A stretch of 64,000 nucleotides of DNA from G963556115 sp963667375 (GTDB lineage Bacteria; Planctomycetota; SZUA-567), in the NCBI GenBank assembly GCA_963667375.1, contig OY763323.1, positions 2,976,001-3,040,000 on the forward strand, read 5' to 3'. The position numbers and the translations under genes were made by a program. The notes beneath the pieces are model-generated. The model had not been told where the DNA came from and made no database searches. It saw nothing but the letters and a program-made list of their open reading frames with translations. Shown piece after piece: positions 9,108-18,725 of this stretch (the stretch's first letter is position 1; each line of letters begins with the position of its first letter).

Positions 9108-11210
9108 TTATTTCCTGAATTGTAGACTGACACGACCATCATTTAAGTCATAAATCCGCACACATGGTTTCATTACTCCATCTATAGAAACGTTATCAGC
9201 ATAGGTAAAGGCGTTGATTTGCGCGTTATATTGAGCTGCTTTTGGCATTTCAAATATCAGCTTGCCGGAAGTATCAAAGATTTTTCTGGATTTATCGGTG
9301 GTGTTTATAAACCGGTTTATTCTATTATTCCACTTGGTTCCAGTTTCAAGGTTAAGCGGTGTTACATCTCTTCCTGATCCATCCTGCAGCGTTACTCCAT
9401 ATTCCGAATTATCAGGTCTTACAAATGCCCCGACATCATTAAGCCACTGCGCACCACTGGCAAGATTTTCTGGGGTATCAGGTTCAAAGACCTTTTCATA
9501 TCCCTGTTTTTTGGCTTCCCCAAGAGTCATGTTATCATTAAAGAATCCTTGTTTCTCTTCACCCGGTGTCAGATCACCAATACAGTCATTGATAATCTTT
9601 TGCCGCTCATCCCAGTTCAAATCACGTTTCTTGACCAGTTTTTCATGCTCAAATCTACTACGTGCCTGAGACAGAATTCTGCTTTCCTGCTTTGAGTCGC
9701 CGTCAAATCCGGCAGCGCTTATCTCAGTTTTACACTGCTCATTGAAGGTGGCGACATACTTGGCACTTTCAGACTTTCCCGGGTTTTTATTTCTTTCATC
9801 CTTGGCCTTGTATAGATTTTGCACCTGTTCAGTAGTAAGCTGCCCCAGATCAACAGTATCAAAACCAATATCCTTAATTCTTCCTGTCTCAATCTGTTCT
9901 TTAACATCATAATAATAATTTATATTCCCGGTTAGATTACCAATTATCCTATCTCTGGTCTCACGGACTTTATCAATAATATCCAGAGGAACCGTTTGAT
10001 GATTGTACGTAGTCGGTACCGATCCATCCTCCATACGTAAAGATACCGCCAGCACATTTCTAAACACTTCCTGCTGCTGCTGCTGTTTCTGCACCTGTAG
10101 TATTGAGTTCTGCACCTTGATTTCACTACGCACCAGTTCACGCTGCTTCCCATCATTAATACCATCGGCAGCTGCGATCTGCGCTGCCGGATTATCAGGA
10201 TTACGCTTAATGATTTCTTTAGCAAGAATTGGTGCCCCGGCAATTAACTGCTTATCTGACAACTCTTTCTTATACTCTTTTGCTTTCCCTGGCGGCAAGA
10301 GTAAAGACTTCGAATCAATCAGATCTATTGCGTCCTGATATCTACCTGCATCCGCCATCATATCTGCTGCTGATTTATACTTTGGCCACAAGTAACTTCT
10401 AAATATCATTCTGCCTGTATCCGGATCACTATGATGCTGAAGAATAAAATTAGACAAGTTATTATCATAATCCTTGGACTTCCTACTAAACACTTCAGGA
10501 TCATCGATAAACCTCAAAGTCTCATTCCATTCATTCTGAAATTTTGCTTCAGTCTGTAATTTCTGCTGCTGTACCTGATTTCGTTTAATCTGATCCATTA
10601 CCTGTGGCCGAGTCTTTATGTCAAAGCCATTCAATCTTTTATAGTAATAATCTTTCTCTTCCTGACTCAAATTTGTATTCTCAGCAATACGAGATCTCTC
10701 ATCAGCAAGATTCTTTTCATAGCCCTCAAGACTAAGAAGTTTTCCCTTATTCCCACTGTCAATAATATCTCCGATTGACACCTGACCTGACTGCTGCCTT
10801 CCGCCACCACCACCGGTACTACCTCCACCGCCACTTGCACCTGAACCAAAACCCAACTGATCAAGCCCGGCATTCAGCCTTTCAGTCATATCAATCGTTA
10901 GCTTATCAAGTTCAAGCCCTCTTGCCCGTTTCTGAATTGCTTCTGCTTCACGTTGCATCCGTTCCTGCTCCGCCAGCAGTTTTTTCTGCTCAATCGCCTC
11001 ATTCTGGCGCTCATTAATCGCAATGCCGGTCATGACATTACCCAGCCGCCCGACACCATTAGCCACAACATTCCAGCCCTGAGCATTCGCCGCAGCTGTA
11101 CGGGCATTCCCCGCACCAAACCATTCAGGACTTGCCTGAACATTCAACCGCGGATGCGTCAGCTCCTCCCGTTCTTTATTCAACCCATACTTACGAATTC
11201 TCGCGCCCAT
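9108..11210 (-). CDS. Internal virion protein (T7 gp15 position)
   Basis: A 700-aa, charged, largely helical protein. It has a Gly-rich flexible stretch at about residues 120-145, Gln-rich coiled-coil segments (for example VQKQQQQQEV near 380) and a beta-like C-terminus. I do not recognise a catalytic motif. Its place between the gp14-like protein and the giant gp16-position protein suggests that it is a core/ejection component. Its ATG at 11210 overlaps the upstream stop as TAATG. Its own stop is three bases before the next ATG, so all three genes are probably translationally coupled. Confidence 0.62.
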   Translation of the reverse strand: MGARIRKYGLNKEREELTHPRLNVQASPEWFGAGNARTAAANAQGWNVVANGVGRLGNVMTGIAINERQNEAIEQKKLLAEQERMQREAEAIQKRARGLELDKLTIDMTERLNAGLDQLGFGSGASGGGGSTGGGGGRQQSGQVSIGDIIDSGNKGKLLSLEGYEKNLADERSRIAENTNLSQEEKDYYYKRLNGFDIKTRPQVMDQIKRNQVQQQKLQTEAKFQNEWNETLRFIDDPEVFSRKSKDYDNNLSNFILQHHSDPDTGRMIFRSYLWPKYKSAADMMADAGRYQDAIDLIDSKSLLLPPGKAKEYKKELSDKQLIAGAPILAKEIIKRNPDNPAAQIAAADGINDGKQRELVRSEIKVQNSILQVQKQQQQQEVFRNVLAVSLRMEDGSVPTTYNHQTVPLDIIDKVRETRDRIIGNLTGNINYYYDVKEQIETGRIKDIGFDTVDLGQLTTEQVQNLYKAKDERNKNPGKSESAKYVATFNEQCKTEISAAGFDGDSKQESRILSQARSRFEHEKLVKKRDLNWDERQKIINDCIGDLTPGEEKQGFFNDNMTLGEAKKQGYEKVFEPDTPENLASGAQWLNDVGAFVRPDNSEYGVTLQDGSGRDVTPLNLETGTKWNNRINRFINTTDKSRKIFDTSGKLIFEMPKAAQYNAQINAFTYADNVSIDGVMKPCVRIYDLNDGRVSLQFRK

Positions 11211-11767
11211 TATATCTTCCCTGCCTGCTTATACTGATAATAGCTGTTAATCGTACTGCCAGCCCCACTGGCGATACCACCTAATATAGCCGAACCGGCC
11301 GAAACCTTATTAGTATTATTCGCCGCGGCCATTCTCTGCCCCGCTGCAGTTGCCCGGTAATTATAAGCCTGCGTATAAAACTGATCCGCTTTATTGGTTG
11401 CACTGCTCATAATTGAGTCATCATCAAGGTTAGAATACAACAAAGAATCATTGGTGATATCAATCAATGAATCAGAGTTTGCCGCTATTCCGGAATTCAA
11501 AGCGTCATTTTTCTGCGTTGATAACAGCTGCGATGTCTGGAGCTGATGCTTGGCCAGATCTTTCCGCCCCTGTGTCATTTCATCCTTGGCTGAGTCCTCC
11601 GCCAGCTCCGCATTTTGCTCATTAATAGCCGCCTGATATTGATAAGCCGCATTCTGCGCATCAATTGCCGCATTCTGTGCATTAGCCTGCTGAATTGAAC
11701 TAATCACTCCAGCCCCGGAGCTGAGAGCCCCCATAGCTATACCGATCCCCGCAAGTGCACTGCCCAT
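11210..11767 (-). CDS. Internal core protein, T7 gp14-like
   Basis: A 185-aa protein with a Gly/Ala/Ser-rich hydrophobic N-terminus, then an Asn/Gln/Ala-rich helical stretch (ANAQNAAIDAQNAA), then QLLSTQKNDALNSGIAANS, and a C-terminal Gly-rich hydrophobic segment. This composition and the order between the gp13-like and gp15-position genes match the T7 gp14 internal core family, whose members are ejected and form the outer-membrane part of the DNA channel. The assignment is by pattern and synteny, not by a catalytic residue. Confidence 0.68.
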   Translation of the reverse strand: MGSALAGIGIAMGALSSGAGVISSIQQANAQNAAIDAQNAAYQYQAAINEQNAELAEDSAKDEMTQGRKDLAKHQLQTSQLLSTQKNDALNSGIAANSDSLIDITNDSLLYSNLDDDSIMSSATNKADQFYTQAYNYRATAAGQRMAAANNTNKVSAGSAILGGIASGAGSTINSYYQYKQAGKI

Positions 11768-11769
11768 AT

Positions 11770-12300
11770 CTACTCCTTAACCAATTTAAAACTAATATTT
11801 GTGGACCGGAATAACCGGTTCGCTTTTGACATCCGAAACGCATCACGCGTCAAAGTTGCACAATAAACTGGTAACCCCGTAATACTCCTACCTTCAACAA
11901 GTTCACAGCCAACACGCTCAAAAAATCTCTTTGCCTTCTTATGCCGCCGGTCAATATCACCGATCAGCGTTTTATAGCGCAGCAGCGAAAAGATAATTAC
12001 CGCACTGGTTTCCTGAATAATAAACCGGTTTGCCAAGGAAACATCCTTACTGCAGGCCATCCACATTTTAGCGCATGAACTGGCAATACCTACCTTAACC
12101 AGCCCCAACACCATCATTGTCTTACCACCCTGCACAACCGCCCAGCGCTCATCAGGCTTGGAATATATCCGGCATCTGAGCAATTCCTTCAGCGGAGTAC
12201 TCCCGGACATCTCACTAAGCTCGAGCTCATCCTCTTCCCGCAGATTACTGCAGACATCCTTGATATGCTGTCTCTTACATTCAACTAGTTCGAAATTCAT
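11770..12300 (-). CDS. GNAT-fold-like internal virion protein, T7 gp13 position
   Basis: A 176-aa protein. The N-terminus (IKDVCSNLREEDELELSEMSG), the central hydrophobic strand and the late RFFERVGCELVEG segment resemble phage proteins with an acetyltransferase-like fold encoded after the nozzle gene, as T7 gp13 is. The canonical acetyl-CoA loop Q/RxxGxG/A is not evident, so enzyme activity should not be assumed. The start overlaps the nozzle stop (TAATG at 12298-12302). Likely a minor virion or ejection protein. Confidence 0.55.
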   Translation of the reverse strand: MNFELVECKRQHIKDVCSNLREEDELELSEMSGSTPLKELLRCRIYSKPDERWAVVQGGKTMMVLGLVKVGIASSCAKMWMACSKDVSLANRFIIQETSAVIIFSLLRYKTLIGDIDRRHKKAKRFFERVGCELVEGRSITGLPVYCATLTRDAFRMSKANRLFRSTNISFKLVKE

Positions 12301-14681
12301 TATTCTTCCCCAAACTCAGCCTTTACAATTAGCCCCGCAATCGTCAGCGGTGTCGGATCTCTATTCTCAACCACCACATACGCATCAAAGCCGCCACTCC
12401 AGGAAACAGATTTCTTCTTGTTACCAGTATTAATACTCATTGCCTTCAATGGCTCCGGAGCATCATCAAATTCAAGAATATCCAGATCATTCCCGGCCGT
12501 TCCGATATAACATCTCCAGGAGTTTTCATATAGTATAGAAACCTCTCGCGTCCCCTGCTTAACCCCGATTGATACCCCTTTATTGGTCTGAGCTATAACA
12601 TTCATAGTCACGACCCGCGACACAAATGGCAGACCAATATGAACCACCTTTGCCGCATAATCAAGTTTAATCTCCCCGTCAGTCACGACCAGCGGCCCTT
12701 CCATCGCCAAATTTTCAACAACCACATTCCCATCTGCGAGCACCACTACCTCTTTTCCCTCCAGATGATTCAAGTCTGTAATAGTTGTTACCGCATCTCC
12801 GCGATATGTTATGGTACTGTCAGCAAAAAACGCTTCTTCAGGATCATCATCAATCCGCCGGGTAAACTTCTCAATATATCTTTTAGTCACCCCGTTTATC
12901 TCCCGCTCAATCACAAAATACACCTCGTGATCATAATCACCGTCAGAGATGCAAGCGCAGGAAAGGAATTTACCATCGGTCGTATGCCGGTGCCAGCCGT
13001 ATACCTGGTGTTCCTTGGCATAAGTAAGCCCGAGAAGCACCCCGTCATTACGGATCAGCCAGACAATACCGTCAGGATCTCGCTGATAACACCAGTCGAC
13101 AATCTCATACCCGTCGACCAGATGATAGGCAAATAATGAAAGGTCATCACCCCGATAACCATCAATCTCCAGCGAGTATATGAAATCTCTTACCCGTGGG
13201 TTACCCTGCTGGATATACAGAATGGAATCACCAACATCCAGCGGTTTAATATTGGCACAACCGCCTTTGGTCTTCTCAGCCACAATATTCGGACTATCCG
13301 GAGTAAGCGCCTCACCATCACAGTCATGCCGCTTGATTCCACCTTCAGTACCGATTATCAGGTTATCCCCGTACTCCATGAGCCAGGTTATTTTATTCAT
13401 CTGTGACGAAAGAACCGTCCAGGTAAAGGCATCACTGTCACCCAGAGGATTGGAGATATTCATATTATCAAAATCACCGGAGCGGGAGCCGAATATTGTA
13501 TTCGGATCATTATTGGTAGTACCATACACCATCCGACCTTTGAAGATGCTGGCCAGTGACGGATAATCATCAACATCCTCAAACGGCAATTTCTGAATCG
13601 GAGCGGTAGAGGTCATATCCGGTACCGTACCCGCATCCTGATCAGGATCCTTATAACTTGTTCCCTGAGTATTGGCCACCCAGCCGAACGCCCCGTTCTC
13701 CGCCTTATAAACTCTGTAGTATTCCGCGCCTTCTACCTCATCCCACTCAATAGTCTGCGACATGAATACAGTTCTGAATTCCGACCTGTCAGAGTATTTA
13801 CCGTCTGCATCAACCGCTATAATCAATACATCCCAGCAGGTTTCATCTTTATCACCATTCGGCACGGATACATTAATTTTCACCGGTGGAGAGATACTTG
13901 ACGCACCTGTAGGGGTGGAATTCATATCGGGAGTAATTCCACCACTGGCACTATCTGTTTCACGAATATAGGTCAGCGGAGTTGAATATATCCAACCCCA
14001 GTTACCGTCTTCATCCTGCTTGTATACCTGATATGACTCTGCATCCTCTATCTCATCCCAGGTAACCTTTGAATCAACTGTGCTTTTAATCTCTTTAGAG
14101 ATTACCGATTCATTTCCATCCGCATCAATTGAGGTAATGCCAATGGTATTAAAGGTCAGTGAAATATTGCCGGTATCAGTAATCCTGACATTCTCCGGAT
14201 AAGCGATTGACGCTCCGTATTCAATCTGTTCAAACACCCACTCCGTATGAGAATAACGTTTGAGTTTATATGGAGGGTATGACGGATGCGTCAGGAAGAG
14301 ATTATCATTGGACTGCTCAACACGCAGATCGGCAAGATCAGACTCATCATATACTGTTTCAATGATTACCTCATTATCATCAGCATCAACGACAATACCA
14401 TCACTCTTGATTACTCTCGCGTATTGGTGACCAAGCTCCAAAACATACGAATCCCGCACATTGAACTGAAACTCAATCAGCCTGACATCGCCTTCGGTAG
14501 CATACACCTCACCAACGTACTTCAACGCCGGTCTATTCGCAACCGGTCCATGTGGCCGACACATAGCGTTTTCCATCTCTTTACAGGCGGTCGAATACCG
14601 TGGCACTTCAAATGCCGAATGCATGCCCGGTCCCCACTCACCACCAGAAAATGATGATTTCAACAGATTCTGCGTAAACAT
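12300..14681 (-). CDS. Tail nozzle protein (tail tubular protein B, gp12-like)
   Basis: A 793-aa protein. The N-terminus (FSGGEWGPGMHSAFEVPRY, then CRPHGPVANRPALKYVGEV) is characteristic of the podovirus nozzle family. Later segments such as SRSGDFDNMN and IIGTEGGIKRHD also fit the beta-rich nozzle fold. Between about residues 165 and 370 are two Fn3-like repeats with matching strands (VTWDEIEDAESYQVYK and IEWDEVEGAEYYRVYK). It sits directly downstream of the gp11-like adaptor gene, as in T7, and shares a TGATG junction with it. It forms the distal tail tube through which DNA leaves the capsid. Confidence 0.9.
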   Translation of the reverse strand: MFTQNLLKSSFSGGEWGPGMHSAFEVPRYSTACKEMENAMCRPHGPVANRPALKYVGEVYATEGDVRLIEFQFNVRDSYVLELGHQYARVIKSDGIVVDADDNEVIIETVYDESDLADLRVEQSNDNLFLTHPSYPPYKLKRYSHTEWVFEQIEYGASIAYPENVRITDTGNISLTFNTIGITSIDADGNESVISKEIKSTVDSKVTWDEIEDAESYQVYKQDEDGNWGWIYSTPLTYIRETDSASGGITPDMNSTPTGASSISPPVKINVSVPNGDKDETCWDVLIIAVDADGKYSDRSEFRTVFMSQTIEWDEVEGAEYYRVYKAENGAFGWVANTQGTSYKDPDQDAGTVPDMTSTAPIQKLPFEDVDDYPSLASIFKGRMVYGTTNNDPNTIFGSRSGDFDNMNISNPLGDSDAFTWTVLSSQMNKITWLMEYGDNLIIGTEGGIKRHDCDGEALTPDSPNIVAEKTKGGCANIKPLDVGDSILYIQQGNPRVRDFIYSLEIDGYRGDDLSLFAYHLVDGYEIVDWCYQRDPDGIVWLIRNDGVLLGLTYAKEHQVYGWHRHTTDGKFLSCACISDGDYDHEVYFVIEREINGVTKRYIEKFTRRIDDDPEEAFFADSTITYRGDAVTTITDLNHLEGKEVVVLADGNVVVENLAMEGPLVVTDGEIKLDYAAKVVHIGLPFVSRVVTMNVIAQTNKGVSIGVKQGTREVSILYENSWRCYIGTAGNDLDILEFDDAPEPLKAMSINTGNKKKSVSWSGGFDAYVVVENRDPTPLTIAGLIVKAEFGEE

Positions 14682-15295
14682 CAGCGTATTGCCTTTATGT
14701 ATTTATTCTCTTTGACCGGCTTAACGTAGGAATTTTTATAATCCTTGGACTTTGCTTTTGATAACAGCAGTTCATATAACTGCTGATGTTTTTCAAGATC
14801 AGATGTTGACATGCCCTTCAGATCCACACCAAGGGTAACAATCAGCTTCTGCACCAGTGCTTCCTTGAACTTGCCGCTGTATTTCGTAATATTCTTCTGA
14901 AAAAAGATATATTTGAGCATCACCCGCTCATGAATACTGAGCAGGACTTTACCATCATCCTTATTCTCTGCAACCTGCACCACATATTCAGAGACATCAA
15001 TATGATGTTGCCAGTCATCCGTGAGATTCGGATTAACCAGACTTATTATTTCAAGACAGTCAGACGGATATCTGTAGGCATACGCCCAGCCAAAGTACTC
15101 ATCAGAAACCTGCGCAATCTCCAGCTGCGTCGTTGCAAAACTCCACTTAAAATCCTCCAGCATGGATTTTACACAGCCCCAGAATACCTCATTACATTTA
15201 CGTGCTTCATCACTGTTCTCGGTGAGCAGCTTGATCTTACTCGCCCCTATTGTAGTCAGAGCAACATTGCATATACCTACAGCATCATCCATCAT
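14681..15295 (-). CDS. Tail tubular protein A / head-tail adaptor (gp11-like)
   Basis: A 204-aa protein opening with ICNVALTTIGASKI, then ARKCNEVFWGCVKSMLEDFKWSFAT and AYRYPSDCLEI. These are the usual landmarks of the gp11-type adaptor: a helix bundle packed on the portal, with a conserved YRYPxDCL strand. The size is normal for the family. It lies just upstream of the nozzle gene, which is its structural partner. Confidence 0.88.
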   Translation of the reverse strand: MMDDAVGICNVALTTIGASKIKLLTENSDEARKCNEVFWGCVKSMLEDFKWSFATTQLEIAQVSDEYFGWAYAYRYPSDCLEIISLVNPNLTDDWQHHIDVSEYVVQVAENKDDGKVLLSIHERVMLKYIFFQKNITKYSGKFKEALVQKLIVTLGVDLKGMSTSDLEKHQQLYELLLSKAKSKDYKNSYVKPVKENKYIKAIR

Positions 15296-15311
15296 ATTAC
15301 TTCCTCACCGC

Positions 15312-15839
15312 CTAACATTTCTTCCAGTTACTTGAGATAACTTCACCAGCCTTGAATACCGAAATACGGAATTTCTCTTCCGGAGCATCAGGATCAAACC
15401 TTACCCCCTTGCGCTGACAAGGTGAGATACAGCGGTATCTACCCGGCTCCTCGCAGATAGTCCCGCCCTGCTGTACTGTCTTGGTGGCATCCTCTTCCGA
15501 AGCACGCGTCTTCTTAAGCTCGGCGAGTTCCTCTTTCTTGGCTGCTATCTCTTCCGCATTTTCCGCATTCAGCTTCTCTGCTGCTTTGGCCTTCTTAATA
15601 GCAGCGTCTCTTTCGGCAATTGCTGCCGCTGCTTTTTCCTTTTCAGCCGCTATCTCAGCCTTAAGCGCACTCAGCTCATCACCGTCAACAGTTTCCTCAG
15701 ACTCAGTCACAGTCGCTTCCTCCTCTTCCTCACTGTCAGCACCCTCTACCACCTCTTCAGTTCCTTCAGCTTCCTCAGCCTCAGTATCCGTCGTCTCGGT
15801 ATCAGCCTCATTAGTTGCTATACTCTTTCTTTTAGCCAT
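15312..15839 (-). CDS. Hypothetical acidic coiled-coil phage protein
   Basis: A 175-aa protein in the head-to-tail junction of the late operon. Residues 10-60 are almost entirely Glu/Asp/Thr/Val, residues 60-115 form an Ala/Glu/Lys coiled coil, and the last 50 residues form a small separate unit (GRYRCISPCQRKG, then RISVFKAGEVISSNWKKC). I do not recognise a named family. The C-terminal CxxxC unit resembles short phage proteins encoded beside capsid genes. RBS GGGAAA lies upstream of the ATG. Confidence 0.6.
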   Translation of the reverse strand: MAKRKSIATNEADTETTDTEAEEAEGTEEVVEGADSEEEEEATVTESEETVDGDELSALKAEIAAEKEKAAAAIAERDAAIKKAKAAEKLNAENAEEIAAKKEELAELKKTRASEEDATKTVQQGGTICEEPGRYRCISPCQRKGVRFDPDAPEEKFRISVFKAGEVISSNWKKC

Positions 15840-15906
15840 AATAATTTCCCTTTATCTTGATTCAACTTAAACACATTCATTAAAACATATCAAATAACCC
15901 GAGAAA

Positions 15907-16305
15907 CTACCCGACATTATTACCGGTAGTCAAGCCAGCTTCAATCTTACCGGTTGTCGGTGTACCGGTAATAGTCGCCTTCAGCGCCAGATAAGCCTTA
16001 GTTGAATTACCAGCAGGCATATTCACATCAACCTCACCAGCCACCATCTCATCACCGGTCAGCGTCACCTTACCAGCCCCCTTTACCTCAGTCCAGGTTT
16101 CATCGTCCTCACTCTCAACGAATACCAGATCCATTGAGGTGAGATCGGTATACGTTTCAGTACAACGCACAAAAGCTGAAAGCCTGCCATACATGGTCGA
16201 ACCATAACCGCCCTTACCAACCGCCCCGACCTTGATACTGTTTGAAACCGCTGATTCCAGCACCTCTTCATCATCAAAGAACATTGTATCTTTATCAGTC
16301 AACAT
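15907..16305 (-). CDS. Bbp16-like capsid cement/decoration protein (putative)
   Basis: A 132-aa, beta-rich, Thr/Gly/Val-rich protein immediately downstream of the major capsid gene. The pattern TDKDTMFFDDEEV, SIKVGAVGKGGYG, SAFVRCTETYT, VFVESEDDETW resembles capsid cement proteins of the BPP-1 Bbp16 type. The start is taken at ATG 16305, with AAGGA nine bases upstream. An in-frame TTG at 16314 lies inside that RBS spacing and is less likely. Expected role: trimeric stabiliser on the capsid surface. Confidence 0.62.
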   Translation of the reverse strand: MLTDKDTMFFDDEEVLESAVSNSIKVGAVGKGGYGSTMYGRLSAFVRCTETYTDLTSMDLVFVESEDDETWTEVKGAGKVTLTGDEMVAGEVDVNMPAGNSTKAYLALKATITGTPTTGKIEAGLTTGNNVG

Positions 16306-16383
16306 AATATTCAATCCTTATTTAAGGGTTCAGTATCAGGCTTTCAAACCGACACCGAACCCACTGTTAAAAATCAGCCCTGC

Positions 16384-17433
16384 TTACGCCGCTGCGACCA
16401 CGCGCTCTTCACCGGTAAGAATAGCATCACACACATCAACATCAGCTTTACGGAAACCAACCGGAGCCTGTCCATCAATCTCCTTGCGCTCTCTGCTGGT
16501 ATTAATCCGAACATTATCAAAACCACGAGTATACATTGAATCAAAGATATCATAGAGATCCTCATTCATATACACCTTTACCTGACTCATATCACCAGCC
16601 AGACCACGCCGCATATTGAGTCCCATTTTGGTGTAACCCTTACGCAGCAGATCCACAATATTCGGTCCGGTATACGAATCCAATTTCCAATTCTTGATCA
16701 CATCAATATCAATATTGGCGATACGGATAAACGCCCGGTAATCCTCAACATGAATACCCAGCTGGCATTCCCAGAGCCACTTCTGCCCGGCAAGGTTTCT
16801 GCTTATACCATCCTCATCGGTAAATGAATTGATACCGCTGTCATGAGTAGTGGTTATTGCAGTTGAACTCTCACAATCCGGATATATCAGATGCACCCCA
16901 TCGGGACTCCAGAGAATCAGATCAAGAGAGGTTAGGTTCGCCCCGGTACCCTCTGCATCAATCACCTGAAATCCCGGTGAAGTCGCTATGGTGTCAATAT
17001 AGCTGTAAATATTGTGCAACCCGTTGAACTGCCTGGCATCATTCTTATTGTTGCCGTAAATCACATCCTGCTCATACAACCTGGTGATACTTGCCAGATT
17101 CGCTCGATGTTTTCGCGCCAGAAACTCAGCCTGCTTCTCCTCATTGGTTCCGGCCTTTCTACGCAGCACATTATTTGCAATACCATAGCTGGCCTCATAC
17201 AGAGTAGTACTGCTCACGACCTCACGGTATGTATTTGTACTCTCAGGCACACCCTGATTCAGTCGTGTGCGGTGAGCCTGCGCCAGAGACGTCTCCGCAT
17301 CAGACTTATGCTGATCCCCATTATTACACACTACCGCCGGAGCATGCTCAATCATCGGTGACAGTGTTGAAAGATACTCTGCAACCTTCTTACCTTTTCC
17401 GGTAATAACCGTTGCCAAATTTTCTAAAGCCAT
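16384..17433 (-). CDS. Major capsid protein (HK97 fold, BPP-1 type)
   Basis: A 349-aa protein. Landmarks include an N-terminal helix region (VITGKGKKVAEYLS), QGVPESTNTYREVVSST, the long alpha-helical spine region (EEKQAEFLARKHRANLASI), and ARQFNGLHNI. This is the pattern of capsid proteins of BPP-1-like podoviruses. It has no obvious N-terminal delta domain. A separate scaffold gene lies directly upstream, which is consistent. RBS AAGGA precedes the ATG at 17433. Confidence 0.86.
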   Translation of the reverse strand: MALENLATVITGKGKKVAEYLSTLSPMIEHAPAVVCNNGDQHKSDAETSLAQAHRTRLNQGVPESTNTYREVVSSTTLYEASYGIANNVLRRKAGTNEEKQAEFLARKHRANLASITRLYEQDVIYGNNKNDARQFNGLHNIYSYIDTIATSPGFQVIDAEGTGANLTSLDLILWSPDGVHLIYPDCESSTAITTTHDSGINSFTDEDGISRNLAGQKWLWECQLGIHVEDYRAFIRIANIDIDVIKNWKLDSYTGPNIVDLLRKGYTKMGLNMRRGLAGDMSQVKVYMNEDLYDIFDSMYTRGFDNVRINTSRERKEIDGQAPVGFRKADVDVCDAILTGEERVVAAA

Positions 17434-17477
17434 AATTCAATCCTTTATAATAAATATTGATAAACTATTAACAAAAA

Positions 17478-18311
17478 CTACTTCACCGGAGTAAAACCAG
17501 CCGCCTCCATATACGATCTCGCTTCTGATTTCGCCGGTCCGGAAGAATCTCCACGCACCACCATATCCTCACGCTTGGCCAGCCCCAGAGCCAGCAGGTC
17601 CTTACAGAAGTGCTGATTACTGTCCAACCCGGTCTTTGCCAGCAGAATACGACTCTCCTCGGAGAACATGTTCGCAAATGTGTTCTGAACAACACCAATA
17701 TTGCTCGCTCCCTGTGTACCCTTGAACTCCGGCAGAGAAAGAGTCTCCTTCTCCCAGCGCTGCTTCTGCATATGGTGCGCATCCCACACATTCTTCATGA
17801 TCTTCTCAGACAGCTTCACCCCATACTGGCCAAACTTTTTCGCGTCCTCACGCGACATCTTAGCTTCTTTAGCCATACCCTTGAACTCATCCACCAGCTC
17901 TGCATCAAATTCAAAGCCCTTCGGAATCTCCAGCTCACTCTCAAACCCGTCAAGGCTCGCCGGATCTGCAGTACCTGCAGCAGCCTCTTCCTCCTTCTCT
18001 TCACCCGCTTCATCCTTACTGAACTTACCGGAAGCGATGCCTCCCTCCAGCTCCTCCTTACCACTCTGAGCTTGATCCTTACCCTCGGCCTTCTGCTCTC
18101 CAGAAGTTTCAGCGACTCCCTTTTCAGCCGCAAGCTTACCGGACGCAATCCCGGTATTCTGCTCCGCCTCAGAGTTTACCCCAACTCCTGCAGCAGCGCC
18201 TTGCACGCTACCGCTATCATCCACAACAGACTGTGTCTGTTCTGACGCTGCACCTGTGTTATCATTGGCAGCTCCTGCGCTCATACCTGCGCTATCATTT
18301 TCAGTATTCAT
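17478..18311 (-). CDS. Capsid scaffolding protein
   Basis: A 277-aa protein directly upstream of the major capsid gene. The first half is a low-complexity Gly/Ala/Glu/Ser stretch. The second half is helical: ELEIPKGFEFDAELVDEFKG, then MSREDAKKFGQYGVKLSEK, then FCKDLLALGLAKRED. Acidic, disordered N-terminus plus helical C-terminus is the usual make-up of phage scaffolds, and the place matches T7 gene 9. The ATG overlaps the end of the upstream Bbp19-like gene by 11 bases. No protease motif was seen. Confidence 0.75.
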   Translation of the reverse strand: MNTENDSAGMSAGAANDNTGAASEQTQSVVDDSGSVQGAAAGVGVNSEAEQNTGIASGKLAAEKGVAETSGEQKAEGKDQAQSGKEELEGGIASGKFSKDEAGEEKEEEAAAGTADPASLDGFESELEIPKGFEFDAELVDEFKGMAKEAKMSREDAKKFGQYGVKLSEKIMKNVWDAHHMQKQRWEKETLSLPEFKGTQGASNIGVVQNTFANMFSEESRILLAKTGLDSNQHFCKDLLALGLAKREDMVVRGDSSGPAKSEARSYMEAAGFTPVK

Positions 18312-18660
18312 TGGTTTGATCCTTATTCAAATTCAACAATTCAACATCTATAAACTCTGATTTAAGCTGACGCAACAGATCCCGCGCTCTACGGTCCACC
18401 TTCGCCACCTTATAAAACTCCCGCTCAATCCTTTTACAGACTGCTTCTTTCCCCAGATTAAAATATGTCTGTGAATTTCCGGTAAACACATTTATATCAA
18501 CACCCCGGCTCTGAATCAGAATCCCGATGATAAACCTCCGGAACTCCGGATTCGCCAGCAGCAAGACAATAAAGTCATTATGAACCTTACACCTTTTCTC
18601 ATACTCCAGACGCTCCTCCTCGGTCAGCTCCCGTCTGGAGCGCTTCGCCGGTCTACTCAT
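18301..18660 (-). CDS. Bbp19-like phage structural-region protein
   Basis: A 119-aa basic protein between portal and scaffold. The pattern LLANPEFRRFIIGILIQSRG, VFTGNSQTYFNLGKEAVCKRI matches the short Bbp19-type family found next to portal genes of BPP-1-like podoviruses. The function is unknown. The start is taken at ATG 18660, with GGGGAG six bases upstream. A GTG one codon earlier is possible. Confidence 0.6.
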   Translation of the reverse strand: MSRPAKRSRRELTEEERLEYEKRCKVHNDFIVLLLANPEFRRFIIGILIQSRGVDINVFTGNSQTYFNLGKEAVCKRIEREFYKVAKVDRRARDLLRQLKSEFIDVELLNLNKDQTNEY

Positions 18661-18725
18661 CACGCACTCCCCATATTTATACCGTTGGCCAAAGCACCCA
18701 GAGCATTATCATCGCTTATCTGCGC

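Noticed and set aside
15481..15870. Plus-strand Ser/Ala-rich 129-codon frame
   Set aside because: It is the reverse reading of the Glu/Ala-rich coiled-coil gene at 15312-15839. Its composition is what that reversal produces.
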